Shown one piece after another: positions 33,592 to 42,607 of a DNA stretch of 64,000 nucleotides. Position 1 is the first letter of the stretch. Each line of letters opens with the position of its first letter. Both the position numbers and the translations under genes were made by a program. This DNA comes from Chryseobacterium sp. Its GTDB lineage: Bacteria; Bacteroidota; Bacteroidia; Flavobacteriales; Weeksellaceae. The notes beneath the pieces were generated by a model that ran no database searches, was not told the DNA's origin, and was given only the letters and a program-made list of their open reading frames with translations. The stretch is from contig JAITMC010000024.1 in assembly GCA_031277615.1 (NCBI GenBank), positions 24,965 to 88,964 on the forward strand. Direction: 5' to 3'.

Positions 33592-34650
33592 ATGAAAAAG
33601 ATTGTAACGGGCATCTGCCTGACTTTAGTGATGGTAAGCTGTAAGAAAGATGCTGTAGCAACTCCTGAAGGAACCCCAAAAGATTCTGTTCAACAGCCGG
33701 TTTCTGTGCAGAAAGCAGAGATCGCTGATTTTAAAGAAGCCCAACAGGTAGACAACATCAATGATGTTCCTTTTGTCCTCTATTCCAAAACAGATTCCGT
33801 TTCGTTTTATACGGAGCCGAAAGCTGATGCAAGAGTTTTAAAGATCAAAAACGATAAGCTGAATCATTATTACGGCTTTAAGGATCTGAAAGACTTTTTT
33901 GAAATACACTATACAATAGCTTACCAGCCTAACAGAACAATTACGGTCTATGTTTCAAAGAAAGAATTCACCAAGGATTCCCAGCTTTCTCTTCAGGGAA
34001 CTGATCTGAATGAGATCAGAAGCTCTACCGTGAAAGGGGTTGATGATTTTAAAACCAAAAATTCCGTTCATTATGCAACGGTAAGCATTATTGATGAAGC
34101 TGCTTACGGCCAGGTGCAGGGCAAAAGCCTGAATGAGAAGATCACTCCCAATCCTAATGTTCATTTTGATGGCAATGCCTGGAGTCTGAATTTTTTAAAG
34201 ATCAGTAAAAAGGAAGTTGACGAAGAGGCGGAATATTCCAACCAGTATATCGGTTATTCGCCGGTTACCCAAAGAGAATTTTTCGTGGGAGAAAACAGTT
34301 ATAACAGTGACCGGTATTATACGGCTTACCGTTCTTCCAAACAGGATGAAGGAACGACTTTTCTGGGATATCCGGCGGTAAATACCATGCTGAAAGTAGT
34401 TGCCTCGATAGCCCCGAATCAAGATGTAGGCTCAGATTTTACCCTGAGCCGGTATAATCCCCAGACGGATCGTTTTGAGAATCTCCTGTACATCAACTTT
34501 ACCAATTTCAAAGCTGCCGATTCCCAATCATTGATCTGGGTAACTTCAAAGATACTTTATTTTAAAGCCCATCACCTGAATACCAATACCACAGATCCGG
34601 ATCATAAAACAGAATATCTGAAAATTGAACTTACCGATCAAAGCTTTTAA
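33592..34650 (+). CDS. Lipoprotein of unknown function with SH3-like region
   Basis: A 352-residue lipoprotein; the lipobox ends VMVSC (C17), followed by a Lys/Asp/Pro linker. The mature protein has mixed alpha/beta structure, with a short stretch around residues 60-115 (DSVSFYTEPKADARV, LNHYYGFKDL) that resembles bacterial SH3-type domains. No family recognised. It is the last gene of a short + strand run; a terminator follows. Confidence 0.6.
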   Translation: MKKIVTGICLTLVMVSCKKDAVATPEGTPKDSVQQPVSVQKAEIADFKEAQQVDNINDVPFVLYSKTDSVSFYTEPKADARVLKIKNDKLNHYYGFKDLKDFFEIHYTIAYQPNRTITVYVSKKEFTKDSQLSLQGTDLNEIRSSTVKGVDDFKTKNSVHYATVSIIDEAAYGQVQGKSLNEKITPNPNVHFDGNAWSLNFLKISKKEVDEEAEYSNQYIGYSPVTQREFFVGENSYNSDRYYTAYRSSKQDEGTTFLGYPAVNTMLKVVASIAPNQDVGSDFTLSRYNPQTDRFENLLYINFTNFKAADSQSLIWVTSKILYFKAHHLNTNTTDPDHKTEYLKIELTDQSF

Positions 34651-34657
34651 AAAAAAA

Positions 34658-34681
34658 TCAACCGCAATTAACTGCGGTTGA
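34658..34681 (+). terminator. Terminator after the lipoprotein gene
   Basis: TCAACCGCA (34658-34666) pairs with TGCGGTTGA (34673-34681), followed by TTCTTTTTTG. Confidence 0.85.
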
Positions 34682-34749
34682 TTCTTTTTTGTCCAAATAT
34701 AATAGACATTACAAAAAAACATCCGGCCAAAGCCAGATATTTATATTTT

Positions 34750-35250
34750 TTAGTGCCCTTCTGTCCCGTCAATTCCGTGAGCGTGGCCATGGCCTAATTC
34801 TTCTTCTGTAGCCGGACGTGTGTTCAGAACTTCTACTTCAAAATCTAAAACTTTACCAGCCATCGGATGATTAAGATCTGCTACTACTGCTTCAGGATTT
34901 ACTTCCACTACAAATGCCTGGAAATTATTTCCCTGATTATCAGACAGAGGTAAAATAGCTCCAATAGGAGGAGTTCCCGATTCTTTAAACATATCAATCG
35001 GCAATTGTACGATAGCATCAGGCTGTCTTTCACCGTAAGCTTCTTCCGGCTGGATGACAAAGGCAGCTTTATCTCCGGCTTTCAATCCCAGGATATTTTC
35101 TTCAAATTTTGGAATCATCATTCCCACACCATACAAAAATGTAAGTGGATTTTCTGTTGTTGTTTCTTCTGCTAGAACTTTGCTTCCATCTTCCTCGATG
35201 GTGTGAAGGATGTATTTTACAGCTACAACGTGATTTTTTTCAATTGTCAT
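34750..35250 (-). CDS. slyD: SlyD-like FKBP peptidyl-prolyl isomerase
   Basis: A 166-residue SlyD-type FKBP: N-terminal FKBP halves flanking an IF (insert-in-flap) domain, with the PLTFLYGVGMMIPKFEENILGLKAGDKA motif and the characteristic His-rich C-terminus (GHGHAHGIDGTEGH) that binds nickel in this family. It has isomerase and chaperone activity in the cytosol. The ATG at 35250 is chosen over an upstream in-frame codon lying in the A-rich 5' leader. Confidence 0.9.
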   Translation of the reverse strand: MTIEKNHVVAVKYILHTIEEDGSKVLAEETTTENPLTFLYGVGMMIPKFEENILGLKAGDKAAFVIQPEEAYGERQPDAIVQLPIDMFKESGTPPIGAILPLSDNQGNNFQAFVVEVNPEAVVADLNHPMAGKVLDFEVEVLNTRPATEEELGHGHAHGIDGTEGH

Positions 35251-35265
35251 ATTTTTCTTTTTTTT

Positions 35266-35296
35266 CGTGAGTGTCACGATTAATGATACAAATATA
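35266..35296 (-). promoter_or_regulatory. slyD promoter -7 box and 5'-end hairpin
   Basis: TATATTTG (minus strand 35296-35289) precedes a CGTGA-CAC-TCACG hairpin (35278-35266) that would sit at the very 5' end of the transcript, followed by an A-rich leader before the ATG. Confidence 0.55.
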
Positions 35297-35385
35297 CTGT
35301 TTTTGAAATGATTTTTATCCGGAGTGGAAGATTGCAGAGGTTATTGAAAACATCACGAAGGATTCCGACTCTTTCTTTACCCTGT

Positions 35386-35637
35386 TTACTTCTTATTCCG
35401 GGCTTCATCTCTTTTTTTCTGTCTCAGTACAAATAAGTACAGGCTTTCAACTTTTGTTCTTGCCCAGGGTGTCTTTCTCAAAAATTTTAATGAGGAACTG
35501 ATGCTGGGGTTATCCGTAAAACATTTGATATTGATCTGCTCGCCCAGTTTCTCAAAACCTTCGTAGTAGTCCACCAGTTCTTCCAGAATGGCATCAAGTC
35601 TTTTCCCGTGCAGTGGATCTTTGGAGGGCTGTTCCAT
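35386..35637 (-). CDS. VF530/DUF2132-family DNA-binding protein
   Basis: An 83-residue basic protein that fits the VF530 (DUF2132) family: KDPLHGKRLDAILEELVDYYG near the N-terminus, then FTDNPSISSSLKFLRKTPWARTKVESLY. Family members are predicted to bind DNA. It is divergent from sbcD, but a functional link is only speculative. Confidence 0.85.
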   Translation of the reverse strand: MEQPSKDPLHGKRLDAILEELVDYYEGFEKLGEQINIKCFTDNPSISSSLKFLRKTPWARTKVESLYLFVLRQKKRDEARNKK

Positions 35638-35724
35638 TATTTATTTTTTTACAAAATTAAAATATTATAAGTTTATACGGAAATCCGGAATCCCGTATCA
35701 CGGTTTTGTCCTTATCTTTGAAGT

Positions 35725-36930
35725 ATGAAAATTCTGCATACTGCCGACTGGCATTTAGGAAAACGCCTCGACCGCTTCAGCCGTATAGAAGAACAGGTTC
35801 TGGTCATGCAAGAGATCTCAACGATTGCTGATGAAGAAAATGCGGATATGATCCTTGTTGCCGGTGATCTGTTTGATAATTTCAATCCGGGAGTGGAAGC
35901 TGTTGAGCTGTTCTACAAAACCCTGAAAACCCTTTCAAGAAACGGAAGCCGACCGGTTATTGCCATTTCCGGAAACCACGATTCCCCCAACCTCATCGAT
36001 GCTCCTGATCCTTTGGCCAGGGAATGCGGAATTATTCTGATTGGCCATCCCAAAGCTCAGATTCCGATTTTTAAAACCGAATATTTTGAAATTATCCGGT
36101 CTAAGGAAGGCTTTATAGAACTGAATATAAGAGGTCTGGATTTTCCGGTAAGGATTCTGCATACCCCTTATGCCAATGAGGCCCGTTTAAAGGAATATTT
36201 CGGGGAAAATAAAGAAGAAGAGATCAATAAAGTACTGGCGGAAACATGGAAAGCGCTGGCTGATGAATTTTGTGATCCTTCGGGAATTAATCTTCTGATG
36301 GCCCATCTGTATATGAATCAGAGAGGCGGCCCTGTTCTGGAAGAGCCGGAAGGGGAAAAACCCATCAGGATCGGAAATGCAGACATGATCTACTCAGACT
36401 GTATTCCGCAACAGATTCAGTATACGGCATTGGGACATCTTCATGCTTTCCGGAACATCGGAACAGCAGAAAAGCCGGTGATTTACTCTTCATCTCCTTT
36501 GTGCTACAGCTTCAGTGAAGCCGGGCAGACCAAATATATTTCCATAATTGAAGCCGTTCCGGGAAAACCCGTTTCTTTTGAAAAAAAACCGCTGAAAAGC
36601 GGAAAAGCTCTGGTTCGGAAAACATTCAGCAGTATTGAACAGACCGTTCAGTGGCTTACGGAAAACCCTTATACTTTTATTGAGCTCACACTGGAAAGTG
36701 AAACTTTTATCACCGCCGATGAAAGAAAGCTGATCCATCAGTCCCACAACGGTATTGTTCACCTGATCCCCAAAATTAAAAACCTTGATACGGCAGAAGG
36801 CCGGTCTCATGAAATGAATTTAAGCCAGAATATAGAAACGCTGTTCGGTGATTATTTTAAATCCAGAAACGGCGGCCAGGAAGCCAATGAAGAACTGATG
36901 AAACTGTTTAACGAAATTCTAAATCCATAA
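35725..36930 (+). CDS. sbcD: SbcD nuclease subunit (Mre11-like)
   Basis: A 401-residue Mre11-family exonuclease: calcineurin-like metal sites HTADWHLGKR, ILVAGDLFDN, ISGNHDSP and MAHLY, the normal SbcD set. With SbcC it processes DNA ends, hairpins and protein-blocked breaks. The sbcC start lies 3 nt after the stop, so the two are translationally linked. Confidence 0.92.
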   Translation: MKILHTADWHLGKRLDRFSRIEEQVLVMQEISTIADEENADMILVAGDLFDNFNPGVEAVELFYKTLKTLSRNGSRPVIAISGNHDSPNLIDAPDPLARECGIILIGHPKAQIPIFKTEYFEIIRSKEGFIELNIRGLDFPVRILHTPYANEARLKEYFGENKEEEINKVLAETWKALADEFCDPSGINLLMAHLYMNQRGGPVLEEPEGEKPIRIGNADMIYSDCIPQQIQYTALGHLHAFRNIGTAEKPVIYSSSPLCYSFSEAGQTKYISIIEAVPGKPVSFEKKPLKSGKALVRKTFSSIEQTVQWLTENPYTFIELTLESETFITADERKLIHQSHNGIVHLIPKIKNLDTAEGRSHEMNLSQNIETLFGDYFKSRNGGQEANEELMKLFNEILNP

Positions 36931-36933
36931 ATT

Positions 36934-39900
36934 ATGATCCCTGTTCAGCTGACCATCGAAGGACTGTATTCTTATCAGGAACGCCAGGTCATTGATTTTA
37001 AAAACCTTACCGATGCCGGATTATTCGGTATATTCGGTTCCGTAGGCTCTGGAAAATCATCGATTCTGGAAGCTATTTCATTTGCTCTTTACGGCAAAAC
37101 CGAACGTCTGAATACCAGCGATAAAAGGGGATACAACATGATGAATTTAAAATCGAACCGGTTTTATATTGAGTTTGATTTTCTGAATTATGAAAATAAA
37201 CTCTTCCGCGTTACAAGAGATTTCAGAAGAAATTCCAAAAAATTTGATGATGTAAGCCCTCATTCCGCTGATATTTACCATGATAACAATGGAAAATGGG
37301 TCTCAATGGAGGGTTCAGATATTGAAACGATTATAGGATTAAATTATGCCAACTTCAAACGGACGATCATCATTCCACAGGGGCAGTTCAAGGAATTTCT
37401 TGAATTAAAAGCTACGGAACGAACCAATATGATGAAGGAGATTTTCGGTCTTCACCGTTATGATCTTTATGGGAATGCTTCTGCCCTTCAAACCAGCAAC
37501 ACTTCGGAGCTGGATAAACTCGAAGGCCGACTTAAGGGCTTTGAGGAGATTACTGAAGAAAAGATTCAGGGATACAAAACCCTTGTAACGGAGGAAAAGA
37601 AAAAGTTCAGTGAGGCTGATGCCCGGTTTCAGAAACTGGCTGAAAGGTTTCAACAATTGAAAAGCTTAAAAGCTGATTTTGAAAATTTAAAACAGAAAAA
37701 GGAAATATTCACGGAACTCTCTGCACAGAAACAGCCTATTGATGCTCTTGAAAAGCAGACTGAGTTATATGATCAGGTTTTCAGGACATTCAGTCCTCTG
37801 ATTGCTGAAGAACATAAGCTGTCAAAGGAAATTTCCGGACAAAAAACAGAGAAGGAAACCCAGATACAGATCCTTCAGAAAACTGAAGCTGATTTCAATA
37901 CGGTAAAGCAGCAACTTCAGGCTTTACAGGCTCAGTTTGACCAGCTGGACCAGTCCCGGATGCAGGAAAATGACCTGGGCCTGATCCTTCAGATGCTTAC
38001 CTACTCTGCCGACATCACTGCTCTGAAAGACAGAACTGCCAAAGGAAAGACAATGGTAGAGGAGGTTGAAGCGACTATGAAAGCTATTCGCAGTTCTATT
38101 GAAAAGCTTGTAAAAAATACGGAGGAACTTCAACTGAAAAAACTGGATTCGGCCTTACTTCTGAATGTAGGAAACTGGTTCAGCCAGCACAAAAATCTCA
38201 GAAAATCTTTTGAAGAACAAACCGGAACTCTTGAAAAAGGACGCCGGGAAATTCAACTGATTACAGAAGAACTGAAGCCTTTTGAAATTGATATCAGTCG
38301 CTATAAGGAAGACTTTACAGTCCTTTTCACTGATTTTGAGAAGCAGAAAAAAGACTTAACGCAGAAACTTGATCATTTAAAAATTCAAAAGGAACTTTCC
38401 CGTTTTGCCGATGAGCTTCATTCCGGGGAAGCATGCCCGCTTTGCGGATCCTCTGATCATCCTGCCATTATAGAGGTTCATGACGTAAATTCCGGAATCC
38501 GGGAGATTCTGGAGACGATTGAGGCGATTGACCAGAAAACAGCAGAACTTCAAAAGAAGGAAACAGCCATTGAAAAAATCCTTAACCGGAAAGCCATTTA
38601 TGAGGAACAGGTTGCCTCGGAACTGAAAAAATCGGAACTGCTTCAGAAAGAGATCGATGATCACCTGAAGAGCTTTATCTGGACTTCTTTTGATCCCCAT
38701 CAGGAAAAAGATTTTGAGGAAAAACGCACCGCTTCTTTTGCCGTAGAAAAGGAAATTGAAAAAGCGGGCCAGCTTATTCTGAAAGAACGTGAAACCCTGG
38801 AAAAGGAAAATAAGAGTGCTGAAAAGTACAGAAATGCACTGGAAGGCTTCAGGCTGGAAGAAGTGAAAAAACAGGAGCAGATCAATACCAGCCTGGCAGC
38901 ATTAAAGATCCTGAACTGGAAAGATTACCGGGAGAAAACCACCCCCGAGGTTGAAGACATTTATCGAAAATTATCTCAATCCAATACTGAAACAGAACAG
39001 AATTATCAAAAACTGACCCAGCAGGAAAAAGAACTTTCACCTCGACTGGCTTCTCAAAAAACCGTGGTTCAGCAGCTTGAAAAACGAATTGCCGAACTCA
39101 ACCTTGAAATAGCCAGCCATCAGCAACTGATTGAAAATACCCTTCAGAAGCAGAATTTCACCTCTATGGATGAGATCCGTCCTATTCTGGAACAGGAAAT
39201 TCATGTCGAAGATAACAGAAAGAAAATTCATTTGTTCAGGATTGAATTTGAAATCGTAAAAAACGGCATCAGCGAACTGGAAACCAAACTGAAGGATTTT
39301 TCTTTTGATGAAAATCAATTTTCAATCGCTGAAGAAGAGTTTATCACCACGCAAAACGAAGTACAGCAGATCAATAAAAAAATAGTAGAACTTACAGCAG
39401 AAATTAAAAGGCTGGAAGAGGAATACAAAAAGAAAGAAGAGCTTCTGAAAGCCCTTTCCCAACTTCAGAAACGGTCTGAAAACCTGAAACTGATGCTGAA
39501 TCTTTTTAAAGGGGCCGGTTTTGTGCAGTATGTTTCCTCTATTTACCTGAGACAGCTTTGCGATCATGCCAATGTACGTTTCCATAAAATGACCAGAAAC
39601 CAGCTGAGTCTTCAGCTCAATGAAAATAACGATTTTGAGATCATCGACTATCTGAATGAAGGCAGAAGCAGAAGTGTAAAAACCCTTTCGGGAGGCCAGG
39701 CATTCCAGGTTTCCCTGAGCCTTGCCCTTGCTTTGGCAGAAAGCGTACAGTCCAATGCTACGGCTGATAAAAATTTCTTTTTTATAGATGAAGGTTTCGG
39801 AACCCAGGATACGGAATCCGTCAATATTGTTTTTGAAACCCTGATGAGCCTTCAGAAAGAAAACCGCATTGTAGGAATTATCTCCCACGTGGAAGAACTG

Positions 39901-39972
39901 AAAGAAAGAATTCCTGCGGCCCTGAATATAGTCAGACATGATGAACGAGGAAGCCTTATTGAGATTGTGTAA
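36934..39972 (+). CDS. sbcC: SbcC ATPase subunit (Rad50-like)
   Basis: A 1012-residue SMC-like ATPase, partner of SbcD. The N-terminal ABC half contains FGSVGSGKSSILEAI (Walker A), the two long coiled coils flank a zinc hook at CPLCG (about residue 500), and the C-terminal half has LSGGQAFQVSLSLA (signature) and FFIDEGFGTQ (Walker B). The length is normal for the family. A tandem repeat follows 48 nt after the stop. Confidence 0.93.
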   Translation: MIPVQLTIEGLYSYQERQVIDFKNLTDAGLFGIFGSVGSGKSSILEAISFALYGKTERLNTSDKRGYNMMNLKSNRFYIEFDFLNYENKLFRVTRDFRRNSKKFDDVSPHSADIYHDNNGKWVSMEGSDIETIIGLNYANFKRTIIIPQGQFKEFLELKATERTNMMKEIFGLHRYDLYGNASALQTSNTSELDKLEGRLKGFEEITEEKIQGYKTLVTEEKKKFSEADARFQKLAERFQQLKSLKADFENLKQKKEIFTELSAQKQPIDALEKQTELYDQVFRTFSPLIAEEHKLSKEISGQKTEKETQIQILQKTEADFNTVKQQLQALQAQFDQLDQSRMQENDLGLILQMLTYSADITALKDRTAKGKTMVEEVEATMKAIRSSIEKLVKNTEELQLKKLDSALLLNVGNWFSQHKNLRKSFEEQTGTLEKGRREIQLITEELKPFEIDISRYKEDFTVLFTDFEKQKKDLTQKLDHLKIQKELSRFADELHSGEACPLCGSSDHPAIIEVHDVNSGIREILETIEAIDQKTAELQKKETAIEKILNRKAIYEEQVASELKKSELLQKEIDDHLKSFIWTSFDPHQEKDFEEKRTASFAVEKEIEKAGQLILKERETLEKENKSAEKYRNALEGFRLEEVKKQEQINTSLAALKILNWKDYREKTTPEVEDIYRKLSQSNTETEQNYQKLTQQEKELSPRLASQKTVVQQLEKRIAELNLEIASHQQLIENTLQKQNFTSMDEIRPILEQEIHVEDNRKKIHLFRIEFEIVKNGISELETKLKDFSFDENQFSIAEEEFITTQNEVQQINKKIVELTAEIKRLEEEYKKKEELLKALSQLQKRSENLKLMLNLFKGAGFVQYVSSIYLRQLCDHANVRFHKMTRNQLSLQLNENNDFEIIDYLNEGRSRSVKTLSGGQAFQVSLSLALALAESVQSNATADKNFFFIDEGFGTQDTESVNIVFETLMSLQKENRIVGIISHVEELKERIPAALNIVRHDERGSLIEIV

Positions 39973-40019
39973 CAGGCTATTTAAACTACAGAGTACATGG
40001 TTTACTGCTCTGCTGCTAT

Positions 40020-40605
40020 CCGAAGTCTTCCGACTTCGGAGTTTAATATTTTTACTCAAAGTCAGGAGACTTTGCGTAGCAATCCTTCCATAAAGTAATG
40101 TCATCATAAAATCTGTGTTAAATAAAACGAGCTGGTTACAAAAATCCTCCACTGAGACCAGCGGAGGATTGTTTTTTAAAGATCCTAAACATTAGGTTTT
40201 ACGCCGCTCTCCGAAGTCTCCTGACTTCGGAGCTTAATATTTTTTACTCAAAGTCAGGAGACTTTGCGTAGCAGTCCTTACATAAAGTCTAATGTACTTC
40301 ATCATCATAAAATCTGTGTTAAATAAAACGAGCTAATTATAAACAATCCTCCACTGAGACCAGCGGAGGATTGTTTTTTAAAGATCCTGAACATTAGGTT
40401 TTACGCCGCTCTCCGAAGTCTCCTGACTTCGGAGCTTAATATTTTTTACTCAAAGTCAGGAGACTTTGCGTAGCAATCCGTTCAGAAAGTTTAAATATGC
40501 TTCATATGCATAAAGCCTGTACTAAATAAAACTGACTGATTACAAAATCCTCCACTGAGACCAGCGGAGGATTGTTTTTTAAAGATCCTGAACATTAGGT
40601 TTTAC
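40020..40605. repeat. Three tandem copies (~201 bp units) after sbcC
   Basis: Copy starts at about 40020, 40211 and 40413, ends at 40202, 40404 and 40605. Each contains: a hairpin CCGAAGTC-TCCT-GACTTCGG; a second hairpin CAAAGTC-AGGA-GACTTTG; a spacer ending AAATAAAAC; a terminator hairpin CCTCC-ACTGAGACCAGC-GGAGG; and the last ~27 nt of the LLM gene coding strand. The third copy's tail is the real LLM gene end, so the gene 3' end plus terminator has been duplicated. The first copy is the most diverged. The first two hairpins have complementary loops. Confidence 0.85.
40551..40570. terminator. Terminator of the LLM gene (third repeat copy)
   Basis: CTCC-ACTGAGACCAGC-GGAG in the third copy lies just downstream of the LLM stop (40579). 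The hairpin is followed by T-runs on the + strand and is also present, with the gene tail, in the other two copies. Confidence 0.7.
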
Positions 40606-41604
40606 TTCATCACCAAATAGTTCTATTGATTTCATCGTAATATCATGAGCCGGATCTCCAATATCCATATGTCCGATGAATCTTGTAATTCCGAAGAGTT
40701 CTTTCATATAAGCGATCTTATCCGTCACTTCTGCCGGACTTCCGATAAACAATGCTCCTTCTCTGCTTCTTCCTCCGTCATACTGCATTTTGGTGTAAGG
40801 TGCCCATCCTCTTGATGCTCCTACCCTGTCCATCTGGGATTTGTAATTGTGGAAATATCCGTCAACCACCGAAGGATCATTGCTGACAAAGGTGTGGGAA
40901 TGAACGGCAATCTGCATCTGTGCAATATCGTGGCCTGCTTTTTTGTATTCCTGTTTGTAGAATTCGATCAGGTTTCTGAACTGGGCAGGCATTCCACCAA
41001 TAATAGCAACCACCAGTGGCATTCCCATTTGTGCAGCGCTCAGAACGGATTGAGGTGTACCTCCTACCGCTCTCCAGATGGGTATTTTACCACCGTTTTT
41101 AGCTCTCGGATATACGGTTTGGTTCTGCATCGGAGCTCTGAGTTTTCCTGACCAGGTTACGTTTTCTTCCGTGTTGATCTTCATGAGCAGGCCCAGTTTT
41201 TCATCGAAAAGTTCTTCATAATCGTTAAGGGAATAACCGTACAGGGGGAATGATTCTATGAAACTTCCCCTTCCTACGAATATTTCGGCTCTTCCGTCTG
41301 ATATCAGGTCTAAAGTGGCAAAATCCTCATATACTTTTACCGGTTCTGAAGAGCTCAGTACGGTAACACCGCTTGCCAGTTTTATATTTTTTGTAATGGA
41401 TGCAGCGGCAGCCAAAACCATTTCCGGTGATGATACAGCGTAATCCGGACGGTGGTGTTCACCCATTGCAAATACATCAAGTCCCACCTCATCCATAAGC
41501 TTCACCTGATCCAGAATTTCACGGATTTTGATTCCTGCATCTCTATATTTTCCGGTAGTCTGATCGATTGCCAGATCTCCAAACATTCCTATTCCTAATT
41601 CCAT
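40579..41604 (-). CDS. LLM-class flavin-dependent monooxygenase
   Basis: A 341-residue luciferase-like TIM-barrel oxidoreductase. MELGIGMFGD opens the protein; MDEVGLDVFAMGEHHRPDYAVSSP, GVTVLSSSEPVKVYEDFATLDLISDGRAEIFVGRGSF are typical of the family. It uses reduced flavin; substrate unknown. The ATG at 41604 is preferred; a -7 box TATTTTTG (41632-41625, minus strand) lies upstream and excludes the longer start. Its 3' end is duplicated in the tandem repeat. Confidence 0.88.
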   Translation of the reverse strand: MELGIGMFGDLAIDQTTGKYRDAGIKIREILDQVKLMDEVGLDVFAMGEHHRPDYAVSSPEMVLAAAASITKNIKLASGVTVLSSSEPVKVYEDFATLDLISDGRAEIFVGRGSFIESFPLYGYSLNDYEELFDEKLGLLMKINTEENVTWSGKLRAPMQNQTVYPRAKNGGKIPIWRAVGGTPQSVLSAAQMGMPLVVAIIGGMPAQFRNLIEFYKQEYKKAGHDIAQMQIAVHSHTFVSNDPSVVDGYFHNYKSQMDRVGASRGWAPYTKMQYDGGRSREGALFIGSPAEVTDKIAYMKELFGITRFIGHMDIGDPAHDITMKSIELFGDEVKPNVQDL

Positions 41605-41624
41605 ATTGTTCGATTTTAGTAGAA

Positions 41625-41632
41625 CAAAAATA
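41625..41632 (-). promoter_or_regulatory. LLM gene -7 box (TATTTTTG)
   Basis: Exact TAnnTTTG match on the minus strand, 20 nt upstream of the ATG at 41604. Confidence 0.6.
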
Positions 41633-41676
41633 CGGCTGTAAAAAATGAAAAACATTGATGTTTGTTAAGAACTGAT

Positions 41677-41707
41677 TTTGCAGATTCTCCCTACTTGTTT
41701 ATATTTG
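41677..41707 (+). promoter_or_regulatory. Promoter of the TraB-like gene (TTTG-N19-TATATTTG)
   Basis: TTTG (41677-41680) and TATATTTG (41700-41707) are 19 nt apart, a good Bacteroidota promoter. The ATG is 28 nt downstream, at 41735. Confidence 0.65.
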
Positions 41708-41734
41708 AACTCTTCCTTATAATTTTATTTGAAA

Positions 41735-42541
41735 ATGAAATCGTTAATCACTCTATTTTTATTTTTGCTGGCCGGATTATGTTTTTCTCAAAACAGGACC
41801 GAGATTTATGTGATCGGAAACATCCACGACAGTGTTCCGAATTACCATCCTAAAGTGTTGTTTGATATTCTGGATAAAATTAAGCCTGACATTATCCTTC
41901 ATGAAGTAGACAGCGAAGGCATGAAAGAATACGAAAGCGATCCCCATATTACAGGAAATGAGATTAAAGCCAGTAATTTATATCTGAAAAAATATCCGAA
42001 AACATTAAGGTTTCCCTTTGATTTTGAAGGCCGCAACCAATACAGAAAAGACCGGGGCATGGTTCCTGCCGATAATTTGGCTGTAAAGCTGATTGACAGT
42101 CTTTACAAAGAGAAAGCATTGACTTCAGCAGAGATAAAGCTTTATGAAAATTATACGAATGCTACCCAAGAACTCATGAAAACCGCAGCCTTAGCCCCTG
42201 AAAATTTCAATAACGCCGCCATGGATAAAATTTCTGAGAAAAGGCAGAATGCCCAGTATTCCGGATTAGTAAAAATCAGTGACAACAGGCCTGAATTTGC
42301 AGAAAGAATGGTAACGAAACCCGACGGAAAGAAGATCAGCTACAGAGACGGTTTTAAATTAATGTCCGGTTTCTGGGATCTCCGCAATCAGACCATGGCG
42401 CGGAACATCTATCAGGTGGCTGAAAAGCATCCTCATACAAAAATTGTCGTTCTCACAGGATTTCTCCACAGGTATTACCTGCTGAAAGAGCTAAAGAGAC
42501 TGAATAACAAAGATTATGTGATTAAGGAATTTTATGACTGA
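41735..42541 (+). CDS. Secreted TraB/ChaN/GumN-superfamily-like protein
   Basis: A 268-residue protein with a signal peptide (FSQ cleavage near residue 19). The mature domain shows a GxxHD turn (GNIHDS), an acidic LHEVD motif, and VVLTGFLHRYYLLKELK near the end, as in TraB/GumN/erythromycin-esterase-like folds (metal-dependent hydrolases or heme-iron proteins such as ChaN). No function can be assigned. It lacks the extended length of TIKI-type proteins. The ATG at 41735 is used rather than the TTG six nt upstream. A strong bidirectional terminator follows. Confidence 0.55.
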   Translation: MKSLITLFLFLLAGLCFSQNRTEIYVIGNIHDSVPNYHPKVLFDILDKIKPDIILHEVDSEGMKEYESDPHITGNEIKASNLYLKKYPKTLRFPFDFEGRNQYRKDRGMVPADNLAVKLIDSLYKEKALTSAEIKLYENYTNATQELMKTAALAPENFNNAAMDKISEKRQNAQYSGLVKISDNRPEFAERMVTKPDGKKISYRDGFKLMSGFWDLRNQTMARNIYQVAEKHPHTKIVVLTGFLHRYYLLKELKRLNNKDYVIKEFYD

Positions 42542-42570
42542 TGGCTTATCAGATCTGCGTTTACAGAATA

Positions 42571-42601
42571 AAAAATCCAGTCTAAACTAGACTGGATTTT
42601 T
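42571..42601. terminator. Bidirectional terminator
   Basis: AAAAATCCAGTCTA (42571-42584) pairs exactly with TAGACTGGATTTTT (42588-42601) with a 3-nt loop. It separates the convergent TraB-like and S9 peptidase genes. Confidence 0.9.
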
Positions 42602-42607
42602 TATTAT

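Noticed and set aside
39322-40152. A long open frame on the minus strand across the end of sbcC and the repeat
   Set aside because: It is antisense to the coiled-coil region of sbcC and extends into the tandem repeat; no family pattern, and sbcC is unambiguous.
40020-40605. CRISPR array behind sbcC
   Set aside because: The units are ~200 bp, only three, and contain gene-tail and terminator sequence; there are no short repeats with unique spacers and no cas genes.
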